DNA from: Vicinamibacteria bacterium
GTDB lineage: Bacteria > Acidobacteriota > Vicinamibacteria > Fen-336
Length of the DNA: 64,000 nt
Direction: 5' to 3'
Assembly (NCBI GenBank): GCA_025994075.1
Contig: JAMQGV010000017.1
Span: 1 to 64,000 of the forward strand
Part shown: piece after piece, positions 25,384 through 38,646 of the stretch
How positions within the stretch are numbered: the stretch's first letter is position 1
Layout of the letters: each line of letters starts with the position of its first letter
Made by a program: the position numbers and the translations under genes
The notes under the pieces: model-generated
What the model was told of the DNA's origin: nothing
The model's database searches: none
Seen by the model: the letters and a program-made list of their open reading frames with translations, nothing else

Positions 25384-26076
25384 TCAGGCCTTCTTGCCGG
25401 GCACGAAGGCCCAGGCGTCCGAGGCCTTGACCAGCCACTTGTCGCGCTCGGCCTCTTCCTTCATCAGCTCTTCGAGGTAGGACTGCACGTCCTGGCCCTT
25501 GAACAGCTCGCGGACCGCCTCGGATGCCTTGACCGAGGCCTCGGCCTGGGCCGCGCCGCCCATCTCCTTGCGCAGCGCCTCGGTGTAGTCGCGGACCTGG
25601 AACAGGAAGCGGAACGTGACCATGAAGTCGTCCCAGGTGCCGACGCTCTTCACCTCGCGGCCGTCCTCGATCAGGCCCTGCATCAGGGCCTTCAGCGGCT
25701 TCTCGACGATGGCGCGGTTGCGCTGGCCGGAGACCACGATCAGCAGGTTGCGGCAGGCGCCGGAGACCAGGGTGGAGAGGATCAGCGGCGCGACCTGGTC
25801 CTTCTTGGCGTCGATCGCCTGCTTGACCATGATCGCCGGGTACTCGGTGATCTGGACGTCGTCCTGCAGCGCGACGAGAGCCGCGGTGCGCTTCACCTCT
25901 TCGCCGACGACGCTGAAGATGGCGCTCTCGCCGAGCACCGTGCGGGCCGCGGCGACGCCGACGACGTTGTCGCCCATCTTGACCCCGAGCGTCCCCTTCT
26001 CGAGCACGGCGATGTTGCGGGCGGCGTCCCCCGCCTCCCACAGCGCGGCGCCCTTGGACAGCGTGACCTTGCGCAT
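25384..26076 (-). CDS. Cyclic-nucleotide-binding domain protein
   Basis: A 230-residue protein with an N-terminal cNMP-binding beta-roll (about 1-110). The phosphate-binding region reads VLGESAIFSVVGEEVKRTA, keeping the Glu and the Arg-Thr-Ala pattern. The C-terminal half is helical with no DNA-binding helix-turn-helix, so it is not a CRP-type activator. It is convergent with the adenylate cyclase hybrid and is a candidate cAMP receptor. ATG with an AGGAG site 11 nt upstream; TATGAT at 26136-26141 (minus strand) is a candidate -10. Confidence 0.8.
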   Translation of the reverse strand: MRKVTLSKGAALWEAGDAARNIAVLEKGTLGVKMGDNVVGVAAARTVLGESAIFSVVGEEVKRTAALVALQDDVQITEYPAIMVKQAIDAKKDQVAPLILSTLVSGACRNLLIVVSGQRNRAIVEKPLKALMQGLIEDGREVKSVGTWDDFMVTFRFLFQVRDYTEALRKEMGGAAQAEASVKASEAVRELFKGQDVQSYLEELMKEEAERDKWLVKASDAWAFVPGKKA

Positions 26077-26135
26077 GTGACCCTGGCTCCTGTTCGAAGA
26101 GAACGCTGATCGGTGTGCTGGCGTTTCGAGGCCCA

Positions 26136-26141
26136 ATCATA
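26136..26141 (-). promoter_or_regulatory. Candidate -10 element of the cNMP-binding gene
   Basis: TATGAT on the minus strand, about 60 nt before the ATG. This gives a leader of about 50 nt that includes an AGGAG ribosome site, so unlike many neighbours this gene would have a normal 5' leader. Confidence 0.4.
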
Positions 26142-26185
26142 GGCCGGGGGCGGGGGCGGGTCCACCGCCGGTATGCTCGGGCGCG

Positions 26186-27364
26186 ATGCCGCGCTCCCCC
26201 ACCCCCTGGCTGCCGCCGCTGCTGGCGCTCGCGCTGGTCGGGCTGGGCGTCGTCCAGGTCGCCTCGGTGCTGGGGCCGCTGCACCGCCCCAGGCAGGTGC
26301 TGGAGACCGACCACCGCGCCTACATCGCGATGGCGCAGGCGCAGCCCGGGCGCAACGAGGTGCCGGCGCCTTTCGCGTGGCGGATCGCGGCGCCCGAGCT
26401 GGTGCGGGCGGCGACCCGCAACGGGCTCGACCTCCACCTCGCGTTCTGGCTGCTGACCCACCTCTGCCTGGTCGGCTACCTTTGGGCGCTCCACGCGCTG
26501 CTGCGGGCATCCGGAGCCGACCCGGCCGAAGCGGCGCTGGGCACGGCTCTCGTCGGCCTGCTGCCGGGGGCAGCGCGCTGGTACTCGTACCAGTACTGGA
26601 TGACCGACCCGCCGGGGCTGCTGCTCGTCACGCTGGGCCTGCTCTGCGTGCGCACGGGGCGCGAGGCGCCGCTGCCGCTGCTCGGCATGCTGGGGATGGC
26701 GACCCGCGAGACGTACGTGCTGGTGTTCGTGTACCACGCGCTCGCCCGCTGGCGGCGGGACGGGGCGCTGCGGGCGCTCGTGCGGGCGGCCGCGTTCGCG
26801 CTGCCCGGGCTGGCGGTCGCGGCCTGGATCCGGCTGCAGGTGGCGCCTCGGCCGGACGAGAGCCTGCTCGCCACCGCCGCCGAGGCGCTCGCCTTCCGCT
26901 GGCGCCACCTGTTCGGGAACCAGATCTACTTCGCGACCGTGGCCTCGTTCGGGGCGCTGCTCGCGCTGGCGCTGGCCTTCCCCCGGCGCACGGCCCGCGC
27001 GCTGCGCGAGCGCCCCGAGGATGCCGGGCTGCTGGCGGGCGCGTACGCCTCGCTGGCCCTGGCCAACAACACCGACCGCCTGCTGGCCTACGCCGCGCCG
27101 GCGCTGGTGCTGCCGGCGCTCGCCGCCCTGCGCGTCGCGGCTGGTCCGCGACGGCCGTGGGCCGCGTGGGCGGCGGCGGCGCTCGTGGTGCAGGCGCTGC
27201 TGGTCGTGCGCACGCCGTTCCGGGTCGAGGGCATCAGCCTGTACCTGCCTTTCGACCCGTGGACGACGCTCGCCGCCCTGGTGCTGCTGCTGGCGGCGCG
27301 GCGCGCAGGGCAGGCGGGGCGCGGGGCCCCGGCCTGCGTTGACAGCGCGGGAGCCGGGCCGTAG
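26186..27364 (+). CDS. Polytopic membrane protein, GT-C-like
   Basis: A 392-residue integral membrane protein with about 9-10 hydrophobic segments. After the first helix there is a loop with TDHRAYIAMAQ, resembling the acidic first loop of GT-C glycosyltransferases that use lipid-linked sugars. No closer assignment is possible. TATGCT lies 8 nt before the ATG and there is no ribosome site. It is on the same strand as the sucAB operon, 46 bp upstream of it. Confidence 0.6.
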   Translation: MPRSPTPWLPPLLALALVGLGVVQVASVLGPLHRPRQVLETDHRAYIAMAQAQPGRNEVPAPFAWRIAAPELVRAATRNGLDLHLAFWLLTHLCLVGYLWALHALLRASGADPAEAALGTALVGLLPGAARWYSYQYWMTDPPGLLLVTLGLLCVRTGREAPLPLLGMLGMATRETYVLVFVYHALARWRRDGALRALVRAAAFALPGLAVAAWIRLQVAPRPDESLLATAAEALAFRWRHLFGNQIYFATVASFGALLALALAFPRRTARALRERPEDAGLLAGAYASLALANNTDRLLAYAAPALVLPALAALRVAAGPRRPWAAWAAAALVVQALLVVRTPFRVEGISLYLPFDPWTTLAALVLLLAARRAGQAGRGAPACVDSAGAGP

Positions 27365-27410
27365 CCTCGCGCTCCAGCGTCCCTGACATCCTTCCTTGGC
27401 GGAGGCACCG

Positions 27411-30563
<3,153 letters not shown>

Positions 30564-30571
30564 GAGGGGCG

Positions 30572-31693
30572 ATGGAGATCCGGGTGCCGGCGCTCGGCGA
30601 GTCGATCAACGAGGTCGTGATCGGGCAGTGGCTGCGGCGCGAGGGCACGGTCGTCGCGGCCGACGAGCCGGTCGTGTCGCTGGAGAGCGACAAGGCCAAC
30701 GTGGAGCTGCCCGCCCCGGCGGCCGGCCGCCTCGTCCGCCTCCGCGTCCCCGCGGGCGCAACGGCCAAGGTGGGCGACGTACTGGCGGAACTCGACCCGG
30801 TGGAGGCGCAGGTTCAGGCCCCGCCCGCGGTGCCGTCCCCGACCGTAATCCCCGCCCCGCCCCCGCCGCCCGTGTCCCCGGCGGCGCCCACCCCGCCCGC
30901 CGTGCCGATCCCGCCCGCCGTGCAGACCCCGACCGTGGCCCCGCCCCCGCCCGCCCCCCGCCCGGCCACTCCCCCATCCCCCCGCCCCACCTCCGGGTCC
31001 GAACGCGTGGTCCCCATGTCCACGGTCCGCCGCCGCATCGCGGAGCGCCTGGTCGAAGCGCAACGCACGGCGGCGATGCTCACGACCTTCAACGAGTGCG
31101 ACATGTCGAGGGTGCTCGCGCTCCGCCGGGAGCACCAGGAGGCGTTCACGAAGAAGCACGGCGTCAAGCTCGGCTTCCTCGGCTTCTTCGTGAAGGCCGC
31201 GGTCGAGGCGCTGCGCGAGGTGCCGGAGCTCAACGCGGAGATCCGCGGCAGCGACCTCGTCTACCACGAGCGCCACGACATCGGCGTTGCCGTCGACACC
31301 CCGCGCGGCCTGATGGTGCCGGTGCTGCGCGGCGCCGACCGCCTGTCGCTCGCGGACGTCGAACGCGGCATCGCCGAGCTGGCGGCCCGCGCGCGGGAGT
31401 CGAAGCTCGGCCCCGACGACCTCGCGGGCGGCACCTTCACGATCACGAACGGCGGCGTGTTCGGCTCGCTGCTGTCGACGCCGATCCTGAACCCGCCGCA
31501 GAGCGGCATCCTCGGCCTGCACAAGATCCAGGAAAGAGGCGTGGCGGTGGATGGCCGGCTCGAGCTGCGGCCGATGATGTACGTGGCCCTGAGCTACGAC
31601 CATCGCATCGTCGACGGTCGCGGCGCGGTGACCTGGCTGGTGCGCCTCAAGGAGCGGATCGAGGACCCGGCCCGCCTGCTGCTGGGTGTCTGA
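30572..31693 (+). CDS. sucB: Dihydrolipoyllysine succinyltransferase (E2) without E3-binding domain
   Basis: The E2 core of 2-oxoglutarate dehydrogenase, 373 residues. A lipoyl domain (1-77, lipoylated Lys41 in ESDKANVEL) is followed by a Pro/Ala/Val-rich linker (about 80-145) and the acyltransferase domain (MSTVRRRIAERL to the end) with the catalytic His in SYDHRIVDG. The peripheral subunit-binding domain that normally sits in the linker and holds E3 and E1 is missing, as in mammalian E2o. No lpd (E3) gene is nearby. The ATG is 9 nt after the sucA stop, with an AGGAGGGG site. Confidence 0.93.
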   Translation: MEIRVPALGESINEVVIGQWLRREGTVVAADEPVVSLESDKANVELPAPAAGRLVRLRVPAGATAKVGDVLAELDPVEAQVQAPPAVPSPTVIPAPPPPPVSPAAPTPPAVPIPPAVQTPTVAPPPPAPRPATPPSPRPTSGSERVVPMSTVRRRIAERLVEAQRTAAMLTTFNECDMSRVLALRREHQEAFTKKHGVKLGFLGFFVKAAVEALREVPELNAEIRGSDLVYHERHDIGVAVDTPRGLMVPVLRGADRLSLADVERGIAELAARARESKLGPDDLAGGTFTITNGGVFGSLLSTPILNPPQSGILGLHKIQERGVAVDGRLELRPMMYVALSYDHRIVDGRGAVTWLVRLKERIEDPARLLLGV

Positions 31694-31694
31694 G

Positions 31695-32447
31695 ATGAAG
31701 CCGGAGCGCTTCGCCTACGGCCTCGCGCTGCTCGCCGTGGTGCTGGCGGCGGCGCTCGGCTGGCAGTCGTGCCGGGTCGCGCGCCAGGCCGCCGACGCCC
31801 CGGCCGCCGTCGTGCGCGAGGCGGGCGAGGCGCTGGCCGGGATCGCCGAGCGCTTCCGCACGGGCCGCATCACCACGACCTTCCGCTCCGAGCTGCCGAC
31901 GCTGCTGCCCGGCGAAGCGCTGCTGGAGGTGGCCGCGATCGAGGCGCCGGAGACGGTGCGGCGCGAGGACGCCCGCGCCGCGTTCTTCGACCTGCTCCCG
32001 CTCGGCACGACGGTCAGCGAGATCCGCACCCTGGTCACCTACCGCTACCACCTGGCGCTCTCCGACGAGTGGACGCTCGAGGAGCGCGACGGCGTGTGCT
32101 TCGTGCGCGCCCCGCGGCTGCGGCCGAGCCTGCCGCCGGCGATCCACACCGACCGCATGGAGAAGCACGCGCAGAGCGGCTGGGCGCGGTTCGACGCCGC
32201 CGCGCAGCTCGCCGCGCTGGAGAAGGACCTGACCCCGCTGCTCTCCGCGCGGGCGATGGCGCCGGAGCGCGTGGCGCTCGTGCGCGAGCCGGCCCGGCGC
32301 AAGGTGGCGGCGTTCGTGCGCAGCTTCCTGCTGCGCGAGGACCACTGGCGCGCGGGGCGCTTCACCGCGATCGTCGTCACTTTCGCCGACGAGCCGCCCG
32401 CGTCCTCCCCGCGCCCGCCGACGCTGAAGCTGGAGCCGCTTCAGTAG
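31695..32447 (+). CDS. Membrane-anchored hypothetical protein (possibly DUF4230)
   Basis: A 250-residue protein with one N-terminal membrane anchor (residues 7-24) and a soluble domain. The pattern of a conserved LVTYRYHLAL strand followed by a hydrolase-free beta-alpha domain resembles DUF4230 proteins, but the match is tentative. The ATG is 2 nt after the sucB stop, so it is the third gene of the sucAB operon by position; a functional link is not evident. Its 3' end overlaps the convergent FAD oxidase gene by 7 bp. Confidence 0.6.
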   Translation: MKPERFAYGLALLAVVLAAALGWQSCRVARQAADAPAAVVREAGEALAGIAERFRTGRITTTFRSELPTLLPGEALLEVAAIEAPETVRREDARAAFFDLLPLGTTVSEIRTLVTYRYHLALSDEWTLEERDGVCFVRAPRLRPSLPPAIHTDRMEKHAQSGWARFDAAAQLAALEKDLTPLLSARAMAPERVALVREPARRKVAAFVRSFLLREDHWRAGRFTAIVVTFADEPPASSPRPPTLKLEPLQ

Positions 32448-33595
32448 ACGGCGCGCTGCCGCCCGCGGGTCTTCTGCGCGAGCGACAGGCGCGGCTCGGC
32501 CGGGGCCCCGTCGAGCAGGCGGGCGGCGAGGTGGGCCGCCACCGCCGGCGCGTGCTTGAAGCCGTGGCCGGAGCCGCCGCCGACGATCCACAGCCGCGGG
32601 TCCGCGGGGTGGTGGTCGACCAGCAGGTCGCCGCTGGCGGTGTTCTCGTACTGGCAGACCCGCGACTCGAGCAGCGGGGCCGCGGCGAGCCCGGGCAGGA
32701 TCCGGCCGAGGCGCGCGCGGGCTTCGGCCAGCAAGGCGGGATCGGGATGGCGGTCGAGGGTGTCGGGGTCGCACGGCGGCCCGTGGCGGTCGATGCCGAT
32801 CTTCACGCCGCGGCCCTCGAGGTCCGGGATCGCGTAGACCGCGGCTTCGAAGTCGACGAAGGCCGGCAGGGCGGAGGCGCCGTACGCCGCTTCGCCGCCG
32901 GGCACGCCGAGGTAGAACACCTCCTGGCGGGTCGGCGTGATGCGACCGCCCAGCAGGTCCGGGAGCAGCGTCGGCAGCCAGGGCCCGCACGCGAGGACGA
33001 TCTGCCCGGCGGGCAGGGCGACGCCGTCGAGCGTCAGCCGCGGCGGCGCGTCCCCGACCTCCTGCGCCTGCACCCGGCCGTGGACCAGTTCGGCCCCGGC
33101 CTGCGCCGCGCGGGCCGCGACGTGGGCGACGGAACGGCGCGCCATCACGGCGCCGGCCTCCGGCTCCAGCAGGCCCCAGCGCACGCCGCCCAGCGCGAAC
33201 TGCGGGAAGCGGCGGGCGATCTCCGCGGGCGACAGGCGTTCGTGGGGCACCCCCTCGGCCTCGAGAGTCGCCGCGGTGACCTCCGCGCGGTCGCCCGCGG
33301 AGCGTGAGAACCACAAGACGCCGCTGCGGTGGAACAGGTGTGCTTCGGCGGCGCCGCGGCTCGCCTCGAGGCCGCGCCAGGCGGCCAGCGAAGCGTCGGC
33401 CATCCGCGTGTAGAGGGCGTCCGCGGCGTAGCCGGTGCGCACGATCCGGGACTCGTCGCCCGAGCTGGCGCGCGAGTGGCCGGGCGTCCACGCCTCGACG
33501 AGCAGCACGCGGCGGCCACGCTGGGCGAGCGTCCACGCGCACCAGACGCCGAGCGCCCCCGCCCCGACGACGGCGACGTCGTAGCGCCCGCTCAA
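32441..33595 (-). CDS. FAD-dependent oxidase, sarcosine/N-methyltryptophan oxidase type
   Basis: A 384-residue flavoprotein of the DAO/MSOX group, which oxidises N-methyl or secondary amines to give an aldehyde and peroxide. The N-terminal dinucleotide-binding motif VVGAGALGVWCAW is intact, followed by an SRASSGDESRIVR segment typical of the family; the C-terminal VDHHPADPRLWIVGGGSGHGFK region closes the FAD site. The covalent-flavin Cys position could not be assigned; a Cys is present in ESRVCQYENTASGD, where MSOX-type enzymes have CxYT. TTG start. It lies 35 bp downstream of the terminal oxidase gene and may be read through from that operon. Confidence 0.8.
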   Translation of the reverse strand: MSGRYDVAVVGAGALGVWCAWTLAQRGRRVLLVEAWTPGHSRASSGDESRIVRTGYAADALYTRMADASLAAWRGLEASRGAAEAHLFHRSGVLWFSRSAGDRAEVTAATLEAEGVPHERLSPAEIARRFPQFALGGVRWGLLEPEAGAVMARRSVAHVAARAAQAGAELVHGRVQAQEVGDAPPRLTLDGVALPAGQIVLACGPWLPTLLPDLLGGRITPTRQEVFYLGVPGGEAAYGASALPAFVDFEAAVYAIPDLEGRGVKIGIDRHGPPCDPDTLDRHPDPALLAEARARLGRILPGLAAAPLLESRVCQYENTASGDLLVDHHPADPRLWIVGGGSGHGFKHAPAVAAHLAARLLDGAPAEPRLSLAQKTRGRQRAVY

Positions 33596-33629
33596 GCGGC
33601 GGCCTGCGGCTCGGCGGGCGTCGACGCGG

Positions 33630-33989
33630 TCAGGAGCCGGGCGTGCCCAGCCAGCCGCGCGTCAGGTAGTCCGCGAAGACGAAGAAGAACAGGATCACCA
33701 GGAACGCGAAGCCCGAGCCGACGGCGAGCTGGGTGAGCTTCGAGCTGTACTTCACGTGCATGAAGAACAGCACGACCAGCGCGGCCTTCGAGAAGGCGAT
33801 CGCCAGCGCCACGATGTTGTTCAGGTAGGAGTGGCCGAAGTCGACGTAGGACGCGCCCACGGTGATCGCGGTCCCGAACATCAGGGCCAGGAACACCAGG
33901 ATGTAGGTGCGCACCGGCACCACGTGCGGGTGCGCGTGGTCCTCGTGGCTGTCGTGGTTCTCGGCGGGAACGGCGGCGGTCTCGGTCAT
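33630..33989 (-). CDS. Cytochrome c oxidase subunit IV (caa3 type)
   Basis: A 119-residue small subunit with three membrane helices and a His-rich N-terminus (HDSHEDHAHPH). The segment ALVVLFFMHVKYSS is the usual mark of prokaryotic subunit IV. The ATG has an AGGAAG site 5 nt upstream; a GTG directly before it is the alternative. Last gene of the act-cox operon. Confidence 0.85.
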   Translation of the reverse strand: MTETAAVPAENHDSHEDHAHPHVVPVRTYILVFLALMFGTAITVGASYVDFGHSYLNNIVALAIAFSKAALVVLFFMHVKYSSKLTQLAVGSGFAFLVILFFFVFADYLTRGWLGTPGS

Positions 33990-33995
33990 CACTTC

Positions 33996-34685
33996 CTAGT
34001 GCGGTTTCGGGATCAGGTACAGCAGCGGGAACAGGAAGATCCAGACGATGTCGACGAAGTGCCAGTACAGGCCGACGATCTCCACCGGGGAGTGGTACTC
34101 GGGCCCGAACTGGCCGAGCCAGGCGCGGGCGGCGATCCACAGGATGATCGGGATGCCGATGATCATGTGGAGCGCGTGCAGCCCGGTCATCGAGAAGTAG
34201 AGCGAGTAGTAGATCTGGGCGGCCTTGTGGGCCTTCGCCAGCAGCGCCGGGTCCTCGATCGACTCCATGTGGAGCTGGGAGGCGTCGAAGCTCGTGCCCG
34301 GCACGAGGTGGTGGTCGAACTTCTCCTTGTACTCGACCACCTTGATGCCGAGGAACACGCTGCCGAGGAACACCGTCGCCAGCAGCCAGCCGACGATCTG
34401 GGTGCGCTTGCCGAGGGCGGCGGCGTGCACCCCGAGCGCCATCGTCAGCGACGAGCAGATCAGCACCGCGGTGTTGAAGGCGCCGAGCGGGATGTTCAGG
34501 TGGTGGGAGCCGTAGTAGAAGGCCTCGGGGTGCAGGTTGCGGTACACCGCGTAGGCGCCGAACAGCCCGCCGAAGAACAGGATCTCCTGGGCGATGAACA
34601 CCCACATCCCGAAGGTGGCCGCCTCCTTCTGCTCTCCGAGGTTCTCGAAGTGGTGGACGTAGGCGGGGTGGTGCGTCGAAGACAT
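33996..34685 (-). CDS. Cytochrome c oxidase subunit III
   Basis: The haem-copper oxidase subunit III, 229 residues with five membrane helices, lacking the first two helices of the longer form. Family motifs: ATFGMWVFIAQEILFFGG, the Glu within it that is a subunit III hallmark, and YWHFVDIVWIFLFPLLYL at the end. It sits directly downstream of subunit I with a TAGGAGA ribosome site. Confidence 0.93.
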   Translation of the reverse strand: MSSTHHPAYVHHFENLGEQKEAATFGMWVFIAQEILFFGGLFGAYAVYRNLHPEAFYYGSHHLNIPLGAFNTAVLICSSLTMALGVHAAALGKRTQIVGWLLATVFLGSVFLGIKVVEYKEKFDHHLVPGTSFDASQLHMESIEDPALLAKAHKAAQIYYSLYFSMTGLHALHMIIGIPIILWIAARAWLGQFGPEYHSPVEIVGLYWHFVDIVWIFLFPLLYLIPKPH

Positions 34686-34698
34686 GCCGCTCGATCTC

Positions 34699-36384
<1,686 letters not shown>

Positions 36385-36388
36385 GTTC

Positions 36389-37378
36389 CTACCGGGCTCC
36401 GGTGGACGGGGCCGCGGCGCCCGCCGCGGGGGCCGCCGCCTCGTCCTTGACCTCGGCCTTCATCCCCTGGATGTAGGCCACGAGCTGCAGGAGCTGCTCC
36501 TCGGAGAGCAGGCCCTGGAACGTCGGCATGATCGGCTGGTAGCCCTCGACGATCTTGGCGGCCGGCTGCACGATCGACTCGCGCAGGTAGGTCTCGTCGG
36601 CGGTGACCGTCTCGCCGGAAGCGAGCTTGACCGGCTTGCCGAACAGGCCCGCCAGGTCGGGGCCGCGGGCGCCCGAGTCGCCGCGGTGGCAGGTGATGCA
36701 GGCGAGGTCGGTGAACAGCTTCTCGCCCGCCCCGGCCAGCGAGGCGCCGGCCTGCTCGCCGCCGAGCCACGCCTGGTAGGCGTCCGGCTCCATCACGTAG
36801 ACGGTGCCGATCATCCCCGAGTGCTTGGTGCCGCAGTACTCGGCGCAGAACAGGTGGTACTTGCCCGTCTTGGTCGCCTCGAACCACATGGTGTTGTAGC
36901 GGCCGGGCACGGCGTCCTTCTTGACCCGGAACGCCGGGATGAAGAAGCTGTGGATCACGTCCTCCGAGGTGAGCGTGACCTTGACCGGCACGCCGACCGG
37001 CACGTGCAGCTCGTTGATCTCGCGCTTGCCGGTCATGTGCTGGATCTTCCACATCCAGCGCTTGCCGACGGCCTGCACCTCGATCGCGTTCTTGGGCACG
37101 CGGACGGCCGAGAAGTACACCTCGGCGCTCCACACGAAGATGACGAGCACGATGCCGGCCGGGATCAGCGTCCAGGTCAGCTCCAGCAGCAGCGAGCCGT
37201 GGATGGCGGGGGGCTTCTCGTCGTCGCTGCGCCGCCGGTACTTGATGGCGAGGCCGACGACGAGCACCGCGATCAGGATCGAGAAGAAGATGCTGATCGC
37301 GATCAGGAAGAAGTAGAGCGCGTCGACCTTCGACGCGAGCGTCGAGGCCTGGTCGGGGAAGAGGGGGAACGACCACAT
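36389..37378 (-). CDS. ctaC: Cytochrome c oxidase subunit II with fused cytochrome c
   Basis: A 329-residue caa3-type subunit II. Two N-terminal helices (about 20-47 and 66-88) anchor a periplasmic CuA domain with ligands His143, Cys178, Glu180, Cys182, His186 and Met189 ([12 protein letters not shown]). A class I cytochrome c domain is fused at the C-terminus (Cys227-x-x-Cys230-His231, ACITCHRG; distal Met in QPIMPTF). The fused haem takes electrons from the ActE or ActA haems of the complex III encoded upstream. The ATG begins 3 nt before the SCO stop region ends, so coupling is tight. Confidence 0.96.
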   Translation of the reverse strand: MWSFPLFPDQASTLASKVDALYFFLIAISIFFSILIAVLVVGLAIKYRRRSDDEKPPAIHGSLLLELTWTLIPAGIVLVIFVWSAEVYFSAVRVPKNAIEVQAVGKRWMWKIQHMTGKREINELHVPVGVPVKVTLTSEDVIHSFFIPAFRVKKDAVPGRYNTMWFEATKTGKYHLFCAEYCGTKHSGMIGTVYVMEPDAYQAWLGGEQAGASLAGAGEKLFTDLACITCHRGDSGARGPDLAGLFGKPVKLASGETVTADETYLRESIVQPAAKIVEGYQPIMPTFQGLLSEEQLLQLVAYIQGMKAEVKDEAAAPAAGAAAPSTGAR

Positions 37379-37380
37379 GA

Positions 37381-38211
37381 TCAGACGTTGCCCTCCCTGA
37401 GGGCGGAGGCGGCCTTCTCGCGCCGCAGCGCCACGAAGACGAACGTGGCGAACGCGGCGACGGTCAGGAGGCCCCCGATGCGCACGAGCGTGAGGACCGC
37501 GGCGCCGTAGCGGCCGGTGTCCGGGTCGTACTGGTAACAGAACAGGATCATCTGGTCGGCGAGCGTGCCGACCTTGCCCTCGGACGCCTCGATCAGCGCG
37601 AAGCGCAGGTCCTTGGGGGCGTACTCGATGCCGTACAGGTAGCGGGCGATCACGCCCTGCGGGGTGATCACCACCAGCCCGGACGGGTGGGCGAACTGCT
37701 GGGTGCGCTCGTCGAAGGTGTAGCGGAAGCCGACCGCCTGGGTCAGGCGCTGGATCTGCTCCTCGGAGCCGGTCAGGAAGTGCCACCCCTTCTCGGCCCC
37801 GGCCCGCTTGTACTTGGCCAGGTACGCCTTCTTCTTGGTGGCCGCCAGCTCCGGGCCCTCCTTCGGGTCGAAGCTGACGGTGATCACGTCGAACTGCTGG
37901 CCGACGTCGTAGGCCAGCACGCCCAGCGCGGTGCTCAGGCCGTTCAGGGTCAGCGTGCACAGCATCGGGCACTCGTAGTAGACGAGCGCCAGCACCACCG
38001 GCTTCTTGCCGAAGTAGTCGCCGAGCCGCACGTCGCGGCCCTGCTCGTCCTTGAGCGTGATGTCGAGCGGGACCTTGTCGCCGAGGTTCTGGTCGAAGCC
38101 GACCTCGCGCAGCATCGGCGGCTTGAAGTTGGCGGGCTCGCCGGGGGCCTGGGCCGCGGCCGGACCGGCCAGGGCCAGGACGGCGAAGGCCGCGCGGGCG
38201 AGCTTGTTCAC
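37381..38211 (-). CDS. SCO1/SenC family copper chaperone
   Basis: A 276-residue thioredoxin-fold protein that delivers copper to the CuA site of subunit II. After a signal peptide (AAFAVLALAGPAAAQA) the CxxxC motif is in YYECPMLCTLT, and the conserved His is in QFAHPSG. A C-terminal membrane helix (LLTVAAFATFVFVAL) anchors it. GTG start overlapping the stop of the preceding gene. Its position directly before subunit II fits the chaperone role. Confidence 0.9.
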   Translation of the reverse strand: MNKLARAAFAVLALAGPAAAQAPGEPANFKPPMLREVGFDQNLGDKVPLDITLKDEQGRDVRLGDYFGKKPVVLALVYYECPMLCTLTLNGLSTALGVLAYDVGQQFDVITVSFDPKEGPELAATKKKAYLAKYKRAGAEKGWHFLTGSEEQIQRLTQAVGFRYTFDERTQQFAHPSGLVVITPQGVIARYLYGIEYAPKDLRFALIEASEGKVGTLADQMILFCYQYDPDTGRYGAAVLTLVRIGGLLTVAAFATFVFVALRREKAASALREGNV

Positions 38212-38636
38212 CGAGCCGCTCCCGCGGGCGCGGCGTCGGCCACCTGGGCCGGCGCGGCGGTCTCGCGAACGGGGAAGCCGCGCTCGACGACCACGTCCAT
38301 CGCGTCCGCGATCGGCATCCGGATCACGCCCTGGCCGCGGTCGGCCCACGAGTAGTGCTCGAGCATCGCCTTCTCGTGGGCGCGCAGCTCGTGGATGTCC
38401 TTGAACGGATCCTCCTGCAGCCACGGCTTGGGCGGCTTGCTGCCGGGAGCGAAGCGGGCCACCGGGGGTTCCGGCCGCTCGGACCGGCCGACCCAGCCCT
38501 CCAGGTAACCGAAGACCGGGATCAGGATCGCGGCGGTGGCGGCGGCGATTACGGCGAGCGCCACCATGGCGCGCACGATCGCGCCGGCGTGGGCGTCGGT
38601 CTTCTCGTAGCGAACGGGGTCGCCGTGGTTCTCCAT
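38208..38636 (-). CDS. Small membrane protein of the act-cox operon
   Basis: A 142-residue protein with one membrane helix (about 25-46) and a soluble tail. The tail has a conserved-looking stretch (HEKAMLEHYSWADRGQ then VIRMPIADAMDVV) that is often seen in small proteins encoded between complex III and SCO genes. It may be an accessory or assembly subunit; no function is known. Overlaps the SCO gene by 4 bp. Confidence 0.7.
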   Translation of the reverse strand: MENHGDPVRYEKTDAHAGAIVRAMVALAVIAAATAAILIPVFGYLEGWVGRSERPEPPVARFAPGSKPPKPWLQEDPFKDIHELRAHEKAMLEHYSWADRGQGVIRMPIADAMDVVVERGFPVRETAAPAQVADAAPAGAAR

Positions 38637-38646
38637 GGCGTCCTCC

